From contig DFHL01000103.1 of assembly GCA_002371315.1 (NCBI GenBank), forward strand, positions 1 through 27,718: DNA of 27,718 nt. The letters are read 5' to 3'. Source of the stretch: Bacteroidales bacterium UBA3724 (GTDB lineage: Bacteria; Bacteroidota; Bacteroidia; Bacteroidales; P3). Below the pieces are notes generated by a model. That model ran no database searches. It had not been told where the DNA came from and worked only from the letters and a program-made list of their open reading frames with translations. The translations under genes were made by a program, and so were the position numbers. Each line of letters starts with the position of its first letter. Within the stretch, counting starts at the first letter, position 1. Positions 1 to 6,702 of the stretch are shown one piece after another.

Positions 1-629
1 TTGGTGATGAAGCGCTTCACGCCGTTGAGTCGCCAACAGTTTGAGGCTTCATCCCAGGTGGCCTTGAGGCGCACGGACTGCAGGTCGCTGCCGGCGTCGG
101 GCTCGGTGAGGTCCATCGAGCAGGTGGCACCCTGGTAGATGCGGGGCAGGTACTTGTCTTTCAGCTCTTCGCTGGCGAAGTGCTGTATGGTTTCTGCGCA
201 GTCCTGCAGGCCCCAGATGGTGGCGAAGCCCACGTCGGCGCGTGCAATCATTTCGGCAGCCATCACTTCGACCACGCGTGGGAAGTTGAGGCCGTTGTAT
301 TTGCGTTCGAGGGCCATTCCGTAGAGGCCCGACTGGATGAGGGCGTCGAGGTTGCGGCGCGTGCCGGGGGCGTACTCGACGTGGCCGTCGACGAGCGAGG
401 GGCCGACGTGGTCCACCTCTTCGGCGTTGGTGGCTATGACGTCGCCAGCGATGTCGCCCAGCAGGCGCATAACCATATCGTACTGCTGCACAGCCTCTTC
501 GGCATTGGCGGGAGCCTCGGGGTGCTTGCCCGCTTCGGCATAGTCTTTTTCCTTGACGGCAACCACCTGCTCCATTCCGGGATGGTGGAGATAGAACGCA
601 AGATTCTCGTTATCTGTATAAAAATTCAT
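1..629 (-). CDS. Acyl-CoA dehydrogenase family protein (N-terminal part, runs off window)
   Basis: A flavin-dependent dehydrogenase of the acyl-CoA dehydrogenase family, which interconverts acyl and trans-2-enoyl thioesters and exchanges electrons with an electron transfer flavoprotein. The first 209 residues are visible from the ATG at 627-629 (MNFYTDNENLAFYLHHPGME); the C-terminal part lies beyond base 1. Evidence is the N-terminal helical domain (about residues 45-160) followed by the middle-domain signature TEPDAGSD near residue 183. It follows etfA by 57 bases, so it is the last visible gene of the fab-etf convoy. Proteins of this type in Bacteroidetes are, from memory, longer than classical 380-residue members; that cannot be checked here. 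Whether it oxidises acyl-CoA, reduces enoyl-ACP or desaturates an acyl-ACP is open. The catalytic Glu is not in the window. Confidence 0.88.
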   Translation of the reverse strand, partial: MNFYTDNENLAFYLHHPGMEQVVAVKEKDYAEAGKHPEAPANAEEAVQQYDMVMRLLGDIAGDVIATNAEEVDHVGPSLVDGHVEYAPGTRRNLDALIQSGLYGMALERKYNGLNFPRVVEVMAAEMIARADVGFATIWGLQDCAETIQHFASEELKDKYLPRIYQGATCSMDLTEPDAGSDLQSVRLKATWDEASNCWRLNGVKRFIT

Positions 630-661
630 AATTCCTTGTTCAATTTAACGTCAACAGAGGG

Positions 662-689
662 GTTAACGTTAGGGTTAATGTTAACGTTA
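662..689. repeat. Two GTTAACGTTA copies, 18-bp period, in the etfA-dehydrogenase gap
   Basis: GTTAACGTTA occurs at 662-671 and again at 680-689, the second overlapping the etfA stop codon; each contains the palindromes GTTAAC and TAACGTTA. A degenerate third copy (TTAACGTCAA) lies at about 645-655. The period is close to two helical turns, as for a protein-binding array or a duplicated operator. Function is unknown. Confidence 0.5.
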
Positions 690-1709
690 TTTCAGATTGT
701 TTTTGTAGCAGGCCATAAACTGCGGGATGACGGTCATCACGTCGCCGATGATGGTGTAGTCGGCAATGGCGTTGATGGGTGCGTCGGGGTCGGTGTTGAT
801 GCTTATGATCTTGGCACTCTGCTCCATACCGGCGCGGTGTTGGACGGCGCCGCTGATGCCGCAGGCTATGTAGAGCTTGGGGCGCACGGTGACGCCGGTC
901 TGGCCTATCTGGCGTTCGCCTTCGCAGAAGCCGGCATCGACAGCGGCGCGGGTGGCTCCGACGCTGCCACCGATGAGGTGGGCGAACTGGTGGAGCAGCT
1001 CGAAGTTCTCCTTGCTGCCCATACCGTAGCCGCCGGCGACGATGATTTGGGCTCCCTTGATGTCGATTTTCTGCTCCTCGATTTCGCGGTTCAGGATCTG
1101 TACGGCCTTGTCGGCGGCATCGAGCGATGCGCCGACGCTGACGGGGATGATGGTGCCTTTGTAGTTGGGATCAAGGATTTCTTTCTTCATCACGCCTTCG
1201 CGGACGGTGGCCATCTGCGGGCGCGTTTCGGGGCATACGATGGTGGCTATGATGTTGCCGCCGAAGGCGGGACGTATCTGCAGCAGTATGTCGTCGTAGG
1301 TCTTCTTGGTCTTGATGTCTTCGTGCGAGCCGATTTCGAGCTGGGTGCAGTCGGCCGTAAGTCCGCAACGCAGATAGGAGGCGATGCGCGGGGCCAGGTC
1401 GCGTCCCACGCTCGAGGCGCCAAAGAGCACAATCTGGGGCTGCTGGGTTTCGATGAGCTTGGAAAGGACGTCGAAATGGGGCAGCGTGCGATATGGCGAC
1501 AGGCGACGGTCGTCGGCCACGAAAGCCTCGTCGACGCCGTAGGGGTAGAGCGATTCGGCGGCGGCATTGACATTGCTGCCCAGCACGGCGGCCTGCAGCT
1601 TGCAGCCCAGTCGGGTGGCCAGCTGGCGGCCTTTGGTGCAGAGCTCCAGGCTGATGTCGGCAATCTGGTTCTTTTCCGACAACTCGCAATATACTAATAC
1701 GTTATTCAT
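687..1709 (-). CDS. etfA: Electron transfer flavoprotein, alpha subunit
   Basis: FAD-binding large subunit of the ETF heterodimer, which shuttles electrons between a flavin dehydrogenase and another redox partner. The 340 residues match the usual length. The N-terminal Rossmann-like domain spans about 1-200 and includes GASSVGRDLAPRIA (97-110). The conserved C-terminal FAD domain includes GGYGMGSKENFELL (226-239), QIGQTG (267-272) and CGISGAVQH (283-291). The gene lies 25 bases after etfB and 57 bases before the dehydrogenase, in the fixed order etfB-etfA-dehydrogenase known from acyl-CoA dehydrogenase/ETF complexes. The CGISGA form of the FAD loop resembles, from memory, ETFs of anaerobes more than mitochondrial ETF, where VGISGA is usual. 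Start ATG at 1707-1709. Confidence 0.96.
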   Translation of the reverse strand: MNNVLVYCELSEKNQIADISLELCTKGRQLATRLGCKLQAAVLGSNVNAAAESLYPYGVDEAFVADDRRLSPYRTLPHFDVLSKLIETQQPQIVLFGASSVGRDLAPRIASYLRCGLTADCTQLEIGSHEDIKTKKTYDDILLQIRPAFGGNIIATIVCPETRPQMATVREGVMKKEILDPNYKGTIIPVSVGASLDAADKAVQILNREIEEQKIDIKGAQIIVAGGYGMGSKENFELLHQFAHLIGGSVGATRAAVDAGFCEGERQIGQTGVTVRPKLYIACGISGAVQHRAGMEQSAKIISINTDPDAPINAIADYTIIGDVMTVIPQFMACYKNNLK

Positions 1710-1734
1710 TTTTCGTCTTCGTTTTCGTTGTTAA

Positions 1735-2535
1735 TTACAGAATATGTTCCTTGATGAGCGTTGCCGACAGTTCGTTGAGGGCTGCCTCGGTGGGCTGGAG
1801 CACTACCGACTCCTTGTGTGCCAGGACGACGTTCTCGATTTTCTTGACCTTGGTGGGCGAGCCTTTCAGGCCCAGACGGTCCATATCGGCGTCGATGCTG
1901 TCGGCGTTGATCATACGCACCTCTTCCTTGGCCTGCTGCAGCATACGGTGTGCGTTGGGGAAGCGGCAGTCGGCGCCGGCCGATGTGACGGTGACGAGGG
2001 CGGGCAGCGTGGCTTTGACGCACTCGGTGCCGCGCTCGAGGCGACGGCGAATGGTGATCTGCTTGCTGTCGACGGCAAGAAGCTCTTCGGCGTAGGTGAT
2101 TTGCGGAATTTCAAGTTTCTCGGCCACCTGGGGACCTACCTGTGCCGTGTCGCCATCAATGGCCTGGCGGCCGCCGAGGATAAGGTCGACGTGGCCCAGC
2201 TGGCGGATGGCTTGCGAAAGGGCATAGGAGGTTGCCAGCGTGTCGGCACCGGCAAAGCGGGCGTCGCTGAGCACAAAGCCATCGTCGGCTCCGCGCATAC
2301 GGGCGTCCTTGATGATTTCGGCGGCACGCGGCGGGCCCATCGTGACCACGGTGACGGTGGCGTCGGGCATCTGGTCTTTCACGCGCAGTGCCATTTCCAG
2401 AGCCTTGAGGTCTTCGGGGTTGAAGACGGTGGGCAGGGCGGCACGGTTGACGGTGCCGTCGGCGTTCATAGCGTCGGCGCCGACATTGTGTGTGTCGGGC
2501 ACCTGCTTGGCCAATACTACTATTTTGAATGACAT
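1735..2535 (-). CDS. etfB: Electron transfer flavoprotein, beta subunit
   Basis: Small ETF subunit, pairing with EtfA downstream. It binds AMP in ordinary ETFs and a second FAD in bifurcating ETFs. Its 266 residues begin MSFKIVVLAKQVPDT, typical of the family. Visible motifs are VTMGPPRA (64-71), AGADTLATS (95-103), GRQAIDGDTAQVGP (122-135) and GLKGSPTKV (222-230). The GDTAQVGP form, with GADTLATS, resembles beta subunits of bifurcating ETFs such as those of Acidaminococcus or clostridial butyryl-CoA dehydrogenase, rather than the GKQAIDDD form of mitochondrial-type ETF. That assignment is from memory, not an alignment. It starts 30 bases after acpP, so it is probably co-transcribed with the fatty acid genes. 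Confidence 0.96.
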   Translation of the reverse strand: MSFKIVVLAKQVPDTHNVGADAMNADGTVNRAALPTVFNPEDLKALEMALRVKDQMPDATVTVVTMGPPRAAEIIKDARMRGADDGFVLSDARFAGADTLATSYALSQAIRQLGHVDLILGGRQAIDGDTAQVGPQVAEKLEIPQITYAEELLAVDSKQITIRRRLERGTECVKATLPALVTVTSAGADCRFPNAHRMLQQAKEEVRMINADSIDADMDRLGLKGSPTKVKKIENVVLAHKESVVLQPTEAALNELSATLIKEHIL

Positions 2536-2565
2536 AATATGTTCTGTTTTCGTTTTACCTTGTTG

Positions 2566-2817
2566 TTATTTTCCCTTGACGTAGTCGATGATGTCGCCCA
2601 CGGTCTTGATGTTTTCGGCAGCATCCTCGGGAATGCTGATGTCGAACTTCTGTTCGATGGACATAATGAGTTCCACGCTGTCGAGCGAGTCGGCGCCGAG
2701 ATCGTTGATGAGGCTTTTTTCGGGGGTGATTTCCGAAGCTGCCACACCCAGACGCTCTTCAATGATGGCGCAGATTTCCTCGGTGAGTTGTTCTTTGGTC
2801 AGATCTTTTGCGTTCAT
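2566..2817 (-). CDS. acpP: Acyl carrier protein
   Basis: Carries the growing acyl chain on a 4'-phosphopantetheine arm attached to Ser44 in the GADSLDS motif (41-47). The 83-residue acidic protein has the usual four-helix pattern and ends EDAAENIKTVGDIIDYVKGK. It follows fabG after a 203-base gap, the largest in the convoy, and precedes etfB by 30 bases. Its position among elongation enzymes and ETF suggests a dedicated carrier for this pathway. As far as I recall the primary Bacteroidetes acpP usually sits beside fabF and rnc, so this could be a second, specialised ACP; copy number elsewhere in the genome would decide this. Confidence 0.96.
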   Translation of the reverse strand: MNAKDLTKEQLTEEICAIIEERLGVAASEITPEKSLINDLGADSLDSVELIMSIEQKFDISIPEDAAENIKTVGDIIDYVKGK

Positions 2818-3020
2818 TGTCAGTATGCTTTGTTATTTCTCGGATGTTGTTTTTTTTAGAAGCTGTTTAAATTTGATTGATGAATTTTGTTATGCAGATA
2901 GACGAGCAGATTTTACTTTTTTTTGAGGGCGCAATGGGGTTCCATTGTAACCGAAAAAAGGAGGAAAAGATGCCGTATATGTGCTTTAAGAAAATCATTG
3001 AATTAAATTTAAAAGGCTTC
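2818..3020 (-). other. fabG-acpP gap with a small hairpin
   Basis: AT-rich 203-base gap inside an otherwise tightly packed convoy. It contains the perfect hairpin CAATGG-GGTT-CCATTG at 2932-2947 (as read on the plus strand), but no T-run follows it on either strand, so it is not a convincing terminator. I found no good TAnnTTTG box for a separate acpP promoter. A 43-codon frame on the minus strand ends near 2867 and looks like chance. Confidence 0.4.
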
Positions 3021-3770
3021 TTAGTTGATAGCCAGTCCGCCGTCGCAGCTGATGACCTGTCCGGTGACATACGAGGCCAGGTCGCTGGCCAGGAAGAGCG
3101 ACACGTGGGCCACGTCGGTGTCGAGGCCACCGCGGCGCAGCGGTATCTTGGTCATCCAGTCCTTGCGCACGTCGGCGGGCAGTTGCTGCGTCATCGGAGT
3201 CTCGATGAATCCGGGGGCAACGGCATTGCAGCGTATGTTGCGCGAACCCAGCTCTTTGGCTATCGAGCGGGTGAAGCCGATGATGCCGGCTTTGGAGGCC
3301 GAGTAGTTGCACTGGCCGGCATTGCCGTTGAGGCCAACGATGGAGCTGATGTTGATGATCGAGCCAGCGCGCTGTTTCATCATCATCGGGGCGAAGGCCT
3401 TGGTGTAGTTGAACACCGAGCGCAGGTTGACGTCCATTATGAGGTTCCAGTCCTCGACGCTCATACGCAGGATGAGGTTGTCCTTGGTGATGCCGGCGTT
3501 GTTGACCAGTATGTCGAGGCGGCCGTAGTTGTCGGCCACCCACTGTGCCACGTCGTTGGCCTGGGCATTGTCGGCGGCGTTCGAGGCGAGGAAGTCGGCG
3601 CGGACGCCCTTGGCGCGCAGTTCTGCGAGCAGGCTTTCGCTCATCTCGTTCTCTTTAAGGTCGGTGAAAATGATGTTGGCGCCTTCTTCGGCAAAAAGAA
3701 GTGCGTGGCTTCTGCCGATGCCGCGCGAGGCACCGGTGATTAATGCGGTTTTATTCTCTAAAAGTTTCAT
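3021..3770 (-). CDS. fabG: 3-oxoacyl-ACP reductase
   Basis: NADPH-dependent short-chain dehydrogenase reducing 3-oxoacyl-ACP to 3-hydroxyacyl-ACP in type II fatty acid synthesis. Its 249 residues match the family. The cofactor loop TGASRGIG is at 12-19, NNAG at 90-93, and the catalytic set is Ser143 (NISS), Tyr156 and Lys160 (YSASK), with the C-terminal CDGG motif near the end. It lies 24 bases after fabZ and shares the operon with fabF, fabH and acpP, which argues for FabG rather than a generic SDR. Start ATG at 3768-3770. Confidence 0.93.
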   Translation of the reverse strand: MKLLENKTALITGASRGIGRSHALLFAEEGANIIFTDLKENEMSESLLAELRAKGVRADFLASNAADNAQANDVAQWVADNYGRLDILVNNAGITKDNLILRMSVEDWNLIMDVNLRSVFNYTKAFAPMMMKQRAGSIINISSIVGLNGNAGQCNYSASKAGIIGFTRSIAKELGSRNIRCNAVAPGFIETPMTQQLPADVRKDWMTKIPLRRGGLDTDVAHVSLFLASDLASYVTGQVISCDGGLAIN

Positions 3771-3794
3771 CGTGATTCGTTTTTGATGTTTTGT

Positions 3795-4211
3795 TTAATT
3801 TTTATCAGCCAGCATAAAGATCAGGCTTCCCTTGGCGCAGAGCTTGCCGTCCACTTTTGCTTCGGCATCGACGAAGAAGGTCAGGCCTCGTTTGGCGGTG
3901 ATTTTGCCGCGCACCTCGATGGTGTCGCCGGGACGCACCTGGTTTTTGAAGCGCACCTTGTCCATTCCGGCATAGAATGTCAGTCTGCCGGGCAGTTCTT
4001 CGAGCATCAGGGTGCAGCAGCACTGGCCCATAATTTCACAGAGTATCACGCCGGGCACAACCGGATAGTCGGGGAAATGGCCCTGCAGGAAATACTCGTC
4101 GCCGCGCACGTGATAGTGGCCTACGGCGGTGTCGCCTTCCATAGTAACGTCATCCACAAGCAGCATAGGCTCGCGGTGAGGTAGGTAGTTTTTGATTTCT
4201 TCTCTTGTCAT
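3795..4211 (-). CDS. fabZ: FabZ-like 3-hydroxyacyl-ACP dehydratase, stand-alone
   Basis: Hot-dog-fold dehydratase converting 3-hydroxyacyl-ACP to trans-2-enoyl-ACP. The 138 residues contain LPHREPMLLVD (10-20) and the active-site segment GHFPDYPVVPGV (44-55), with catalytic His45 and Glu59, as in FabZ rather than the Asp of FabA. A Cys-Cys-Cys run (64-66) on the central helix is unusual. In Bacteroidetes the main FabZ activity is usually fused to LpxC, so a separate copy inside a fab convoy suggests a second pathway. It lies between fabF (44 bases) and fabG (24 bases). Substrate chain length cannot be read from the sequence. Confidence 0.88.
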   Translation of the reverse strand: MTREEIKNYLPHREPMLLVDDVTMEGDTAVGHYHVRGDEYFLQGHFPDYPVVPGVILCEIMGQCCCTLMLEELPGRLTFYAGMDKVRFKNQVRPGDTIEVRGKITAKRGLTFFVDAEAKVDGKLCAKGSLIFMLADKN

Positions 4212-4255
4212 AATAATTTATGAATACATTAAATATAATAACCAATTGTTTTTCT

Positions 4256-5494
4256 TCAGATTTTGCGCAGGGCCACGCAGGCGTTCTGGCCGCCGAAACC
4301 GAACGAGTTGCTGATGGTAAGGTCGGCATCAAAGTCGCGGGCCGTATGCGGCGTGTAGTCGAGGTCGCACTCGGGGTCGGGCTGGTCCAGGTGGATGGTC
4401 GGTGCCACCTTGCCGCTCTGCAGCGTCTTGGCGCAGATTACCAGTTCGACGGCTCCTGTGGCGCCCAGCATATGGCCCATCATCGACTTGGTGCTGCTGA
4501 TGACGGCCTGGCGTGCTGCGGTTTCGCCCATAGCCTGCTTGATGGCCAGCGTTTCGGTCTTGTCGTTGAGCGGCGTGCCGGTGCCGTGGGCGTTGATGTA
4601 AACCTTCTCGCCCTCTTTGTATCCGGCCTCTTCGAGCGCCCATTTGATGCAGTTTGTGGCGCACTTGGCGTCGGCGCGAGGTGCGGTGTAGTGGAATGCG
4701 TCGCAGCTGTTGCCGTATCCGCAGACTTCGGCGTAGATGTGTGCACCGCGGCGACGGGCGATCTCGTAGTCTTCCAGTATCATAACACCCGATCCTTCAC
4801 CCATTACGAAGCCTTTGCGGCGCAGGTCGAAGGGCAGCGATGCCGCCATCGGATCTTCGCAGGTCGAAAGGGCTTTGCTGTTGGCGAAGCCGGCGATGGC
4901 TATTTCGCAGATGGCAGCCTCGGTGCCGCCGGTAATCATTGCGTCGGCACGTCCTTCGCGTATCATACGGTAGGCTTCGCCGATCGAGTGGGTGCCTGTA
5001 GCGCAGGCCGTTACCACCGGCAGGTTGGGGCCTTCGGCGTGGAACACGATTGCCGTGTTGCCCGATGCGATGTTGGCTATCATTTCGGGAATGAAGAGTG
5101 GCGACACGCGGCGCGGACCGTTCTCGAGTAGCGAGGCGTGCTCGCGGCAGAAGGTCTGAATGCCGCCGATGCCCGATCCGATGGCGCAGCCAAAGCGGCT
5201 GGGATCCACGTCTTTGCCTACTTCGAGGCCGCTGTCGCGCATAGCTTGTGTCGCTGCGGCGATGGCATAGAGAGCGTAGCGGTCGTTGTGACGTATCATT
5301 GCTTTGTCAATGTCGAAGTCCTCGGGTTTGAAGTCTTTTACTTCCGCTGCCACTTTAACAGTCAGGTTGTCAGTGTTGAGAGACTTTATCGTGTCGATGG
5401 CGCAGGTGCCTTTAAGAAGCTCTGCCCACATTGTGTTGACGTCGTTGCCAAGGGGGGATATGCATCCCAGTCCGGTAATAACTACTCGTTTCAT
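4256..5494 (-). CDS. fabF: 3-oxoacyl-ACP synthase II (KAS II)
   Basis: Condensing enzyme that elongates acyl-ACP with malonyl-ACP. The 412 residues match the FabF length. The Cys-His-His triad is intact: Cys164 in VTACATGTHS, His303 in NAHGTGTPLND and His341 in SMMGHMLGATGA. The GFGGQNACV motif near the C-terminus is typical. It starts 34 bases after fabH and precedes fabZ by 44. An intact Cys164 rules out a chain-length-factor or decarboxylase-type KS. It may be the housekeeping KAS II or a specialised copy; the surroundings (no rnc, ETF downstream) favour the latter but do not prove it. Confidence 0.95.
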   Translation of the reverse strand: MKRVVITGLGCISPLGNDVNTMWAELLKGTCAIDTIKSLNTDNLTVKVAAEVKDFKPEDFDIDKAMIRHNDRYALYAIAAATQAMRDSGLEVGKDVDPSRFGCAIGSGIGGIQTFCREHASLLENGPRRVSPLFIPEMIANIASGNTAIVFHAEGPNLPVVTACATGTHSIGEAYRMIREGRADAMITGGTEAAICEIAIAGFANSKALSTCEDPMAASLPFDLRRKGFVMGEGSGVMILEDYEIARRRGAHIYAEVCGYGNSCDAFHYTAPRADAKCATNCIKWALEEAGYKEGEKVYINAHGTGTPLNDKTETLAIKQAMGETAARQAVISSTKSMMGHMLGATGAVELVICAKTLQSGKVAPTIHLDQPDPECDLDYTPHTARDFDADLTISNSFGFGGQNACVALRKI

Positions 5495-5528
5495 ATTTCT
5501 TAATTTATTGATTGCGTGATGGAAAATA

Positions 5529-6518
5529 TTAGTCGTTTTGTTCTTCTTTTGTTTCGGGATATTTGATGGCGCTCCATTTCAGGATTGTGGCACCGGTGAC
5601 AAAACCTCCGCCGAAAGCGCTGAGCACCAGTGTTGAACCGTCTTTCAACTCGCCGGCTCTCGACATTTCGTCGATAAGGATTCCGATGCTTGCTGATGAT
5701 GTGTTGCCATACTTTTGCAGGTTGGTCGGAAATTTTTCCTTCGGCTGCTCCAGGTGTTCGCGTATGGAGTCGATGATGCGCAAGTTGGCCTGATGCAGCA
5801 GGTACATATCGATGTCGTCGCCCTTCAGGTTGTTGCGTTCCAACAGCGTATCCACATCCTTGATGCAGGATTTGACTGCAAGTTTGAACACTTCACGGCC
5901 GTTCATCACCAGAGGCATAGTCCTTTCGTCGACGCGGTCGTATGGTGTCGACTCGAGCGAGCGTTTGTAGTAAAGCGCATCGGTGTGTGTTTCGCCGGTC
6001 AGGCGAAAATCCTTGAATCCCTCGCCCTCGGTGACAACCAGTGCCGAAGCACCGTCGCCAAACAGGACTGAAGTCTCGCGTTCGTGCCAGTTGCAGAACC
6101 GCGAGGGCTCTTCGGCGGCAACTATGAGGATTTTCTTTGCCTTGCCGGTCTTGATGAAAGCGTCGGCGATGTCGAGAGAGTAAATCAGTCCGGCACAAGC
6201 GCCATTCAGGTCGAAGCAGGGGCAGCAAAGTCCCAGTGGCGCCAGAATGATGCTTCCCATCGAGGGAGAGACGTAGCTGTTGGCCACATTAGAGCAGATG
6301 AGATAATCTATTTCTGAAGGCTCGAGCCCCGACGATTCGATGGCAGCCTGAGCTGCGTTGATGGCCAACTCGCCAAGTGTCTCGGTGCTTAGGAGGTGAC
6401 GAGTATGGATTCCTGTACGTGATGTGATCCAACTGTCGCTTGTTTCGAGAAAACCGGCAAGCATATCGTTGGTCACTACTTTTTCAGGAAGTGCACTACC
6501 TGTTCCAATTATTTTCAT
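5529..6518 (-). CDS. fabH: 3-oxoacyl-ACP synthase III (KAS III)
   Basis: Initiating condensing enzyme that joins an acyl-CoA starter to malonyl-ACP. The 329 residues carry the FabH triad Cys108 (NGACAG), His242 (HQANLRIID) and Asn272 (GNTSSASIG), with the N-terminal TSDSWITSRTGI pattern. It is the first gene of the minus-strand convoy, so this pathway chooses its own starter unit. A Cys-Cys-Pro-Cys stretch (98-101) precedes the active-site region. The canonical Bacteroidetes fabH is commonly found beside rpmF and era, which are absent here, so a second copy is plausible. Start ATG at 6516-6518; the gap to the divergent LytTR gene is 184 bases. Confidence 0.95.
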   Translation of the reverse strand: MKIIGTGSALPEKVVTNDMLAGFLETSDSWITSRTGIHTRHLLSTETLGELAINAAQAAIESSGLEPSEIDYLICSNVANSYVSPSMGSIILAPLGLCCPCFDLNGACAGLIYSLDIADAFIKTGKAKKILIVAAEEPSRFCNWHERETSVLFGDGASALVVTEGEGFKDFRLTGETHTDALYYKRSLESTPYDRVDERTMPLVMNGREVFKLAVKSCIKDVDTLLERNNLKGDDIDMYLLHQANLRIIDSIREHLEQPKEKFPTNLQKYGNTSSASIGILIDEMSRAGELKDGSTLVLSAFGGGFVTGATILKWSAIKYPETKEEQND

Positions 6519-6590
6519 AATATTGTATTCTTTTTAAATAAACCTGCAAAAGCAGATTTTTGTTTCGCGGTGCAAAATAAGAAAAATTCC

Positions 6591-6598
6591 CAAAATTA
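6591..6598 (-). promoter_or_regulatory. Candidate -7 box for the fabH operon
   Basis: On the minus strand this reads TAATTTTG, a full match to the Bacteroidetes -7 consensus TAnnTTTG. It would give a leader of about 65 bases. No clear TTTG -33 element lies at the right distance, which fits a promoter needing an activator. Confidence 0.45.
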
Positions 6599-6600
6599 AT

Positions 6601-6632
6601 TTTGTTAAAAACGATATTTAGGGCAATATTTG
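6601..6632 (+). promoter_or_regulatory. Candidate promoter of the LytTR gene
   Basis: TTTG at 6601-6604 and AATATTTG at 6625-6632 (7 of 8 matches to TAnnTTTG) are separated by 20 bases, as expected for a Bacteroidetes -33/-7 pair. It lies back-to-back with the candidate fabH -7 box. Confidence 0.45.
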
Positions 6633-6637
6633 AAGCG

Positions 6638-6675
6638 AAACCCCGTTTTTTTGGGTAAAAACCCGTTTTTTTTGG
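6638..6675 (+). promoter_or_regulatory. Direct repeat, candidate LytTR operator
   Basis: Two near-identical blocks, AAACCCCGTTTTTTTGG (6638-6654) and AAAACCCGTTTTTTTTGG (6658-6675), place their CCCGTT cores 20 bp apart. LytTR domains typically bind 9-bp direct repeats with a roughly 21-bp period, often with a GTT core. The site lies between the LytTR promoter and its start codon, and about 40-80 bases upstream of the candidate fabH -7 box, so it could serve autoregulation and activation of the fab convoy. Confidence 0.45.
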
Positions 6676-6702
6676 TGAAATCCGTGAAATTGTTTTAACA
6701 TT

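Noticed and set aside
661..689. TTAGGGTTA telomere-like string
   Set aside because: A by-product of two GTTAACGTTA copies; no tandem TTAGGG repeat exists and this is a bacterial chromosome.
180..1697. 505-codon plus-strand open frame
   Set aside because: It lies opposite the acyl-CoA dehydrogenase and etfA; its translation is low-complexity Gly/Ala/Val/Asp typical of the antisense of GC-rich genes.
2867..3130. Minus-strand frame in the fabG-acpP gap, and an AGGAGG-ATG on the plus strand at 2960-2972
   Set aside because: The frame overlaps fabG in another register and has no family resemblance. The Shine-Dalgarno-like string leads into a frame that is antisense to fabG.
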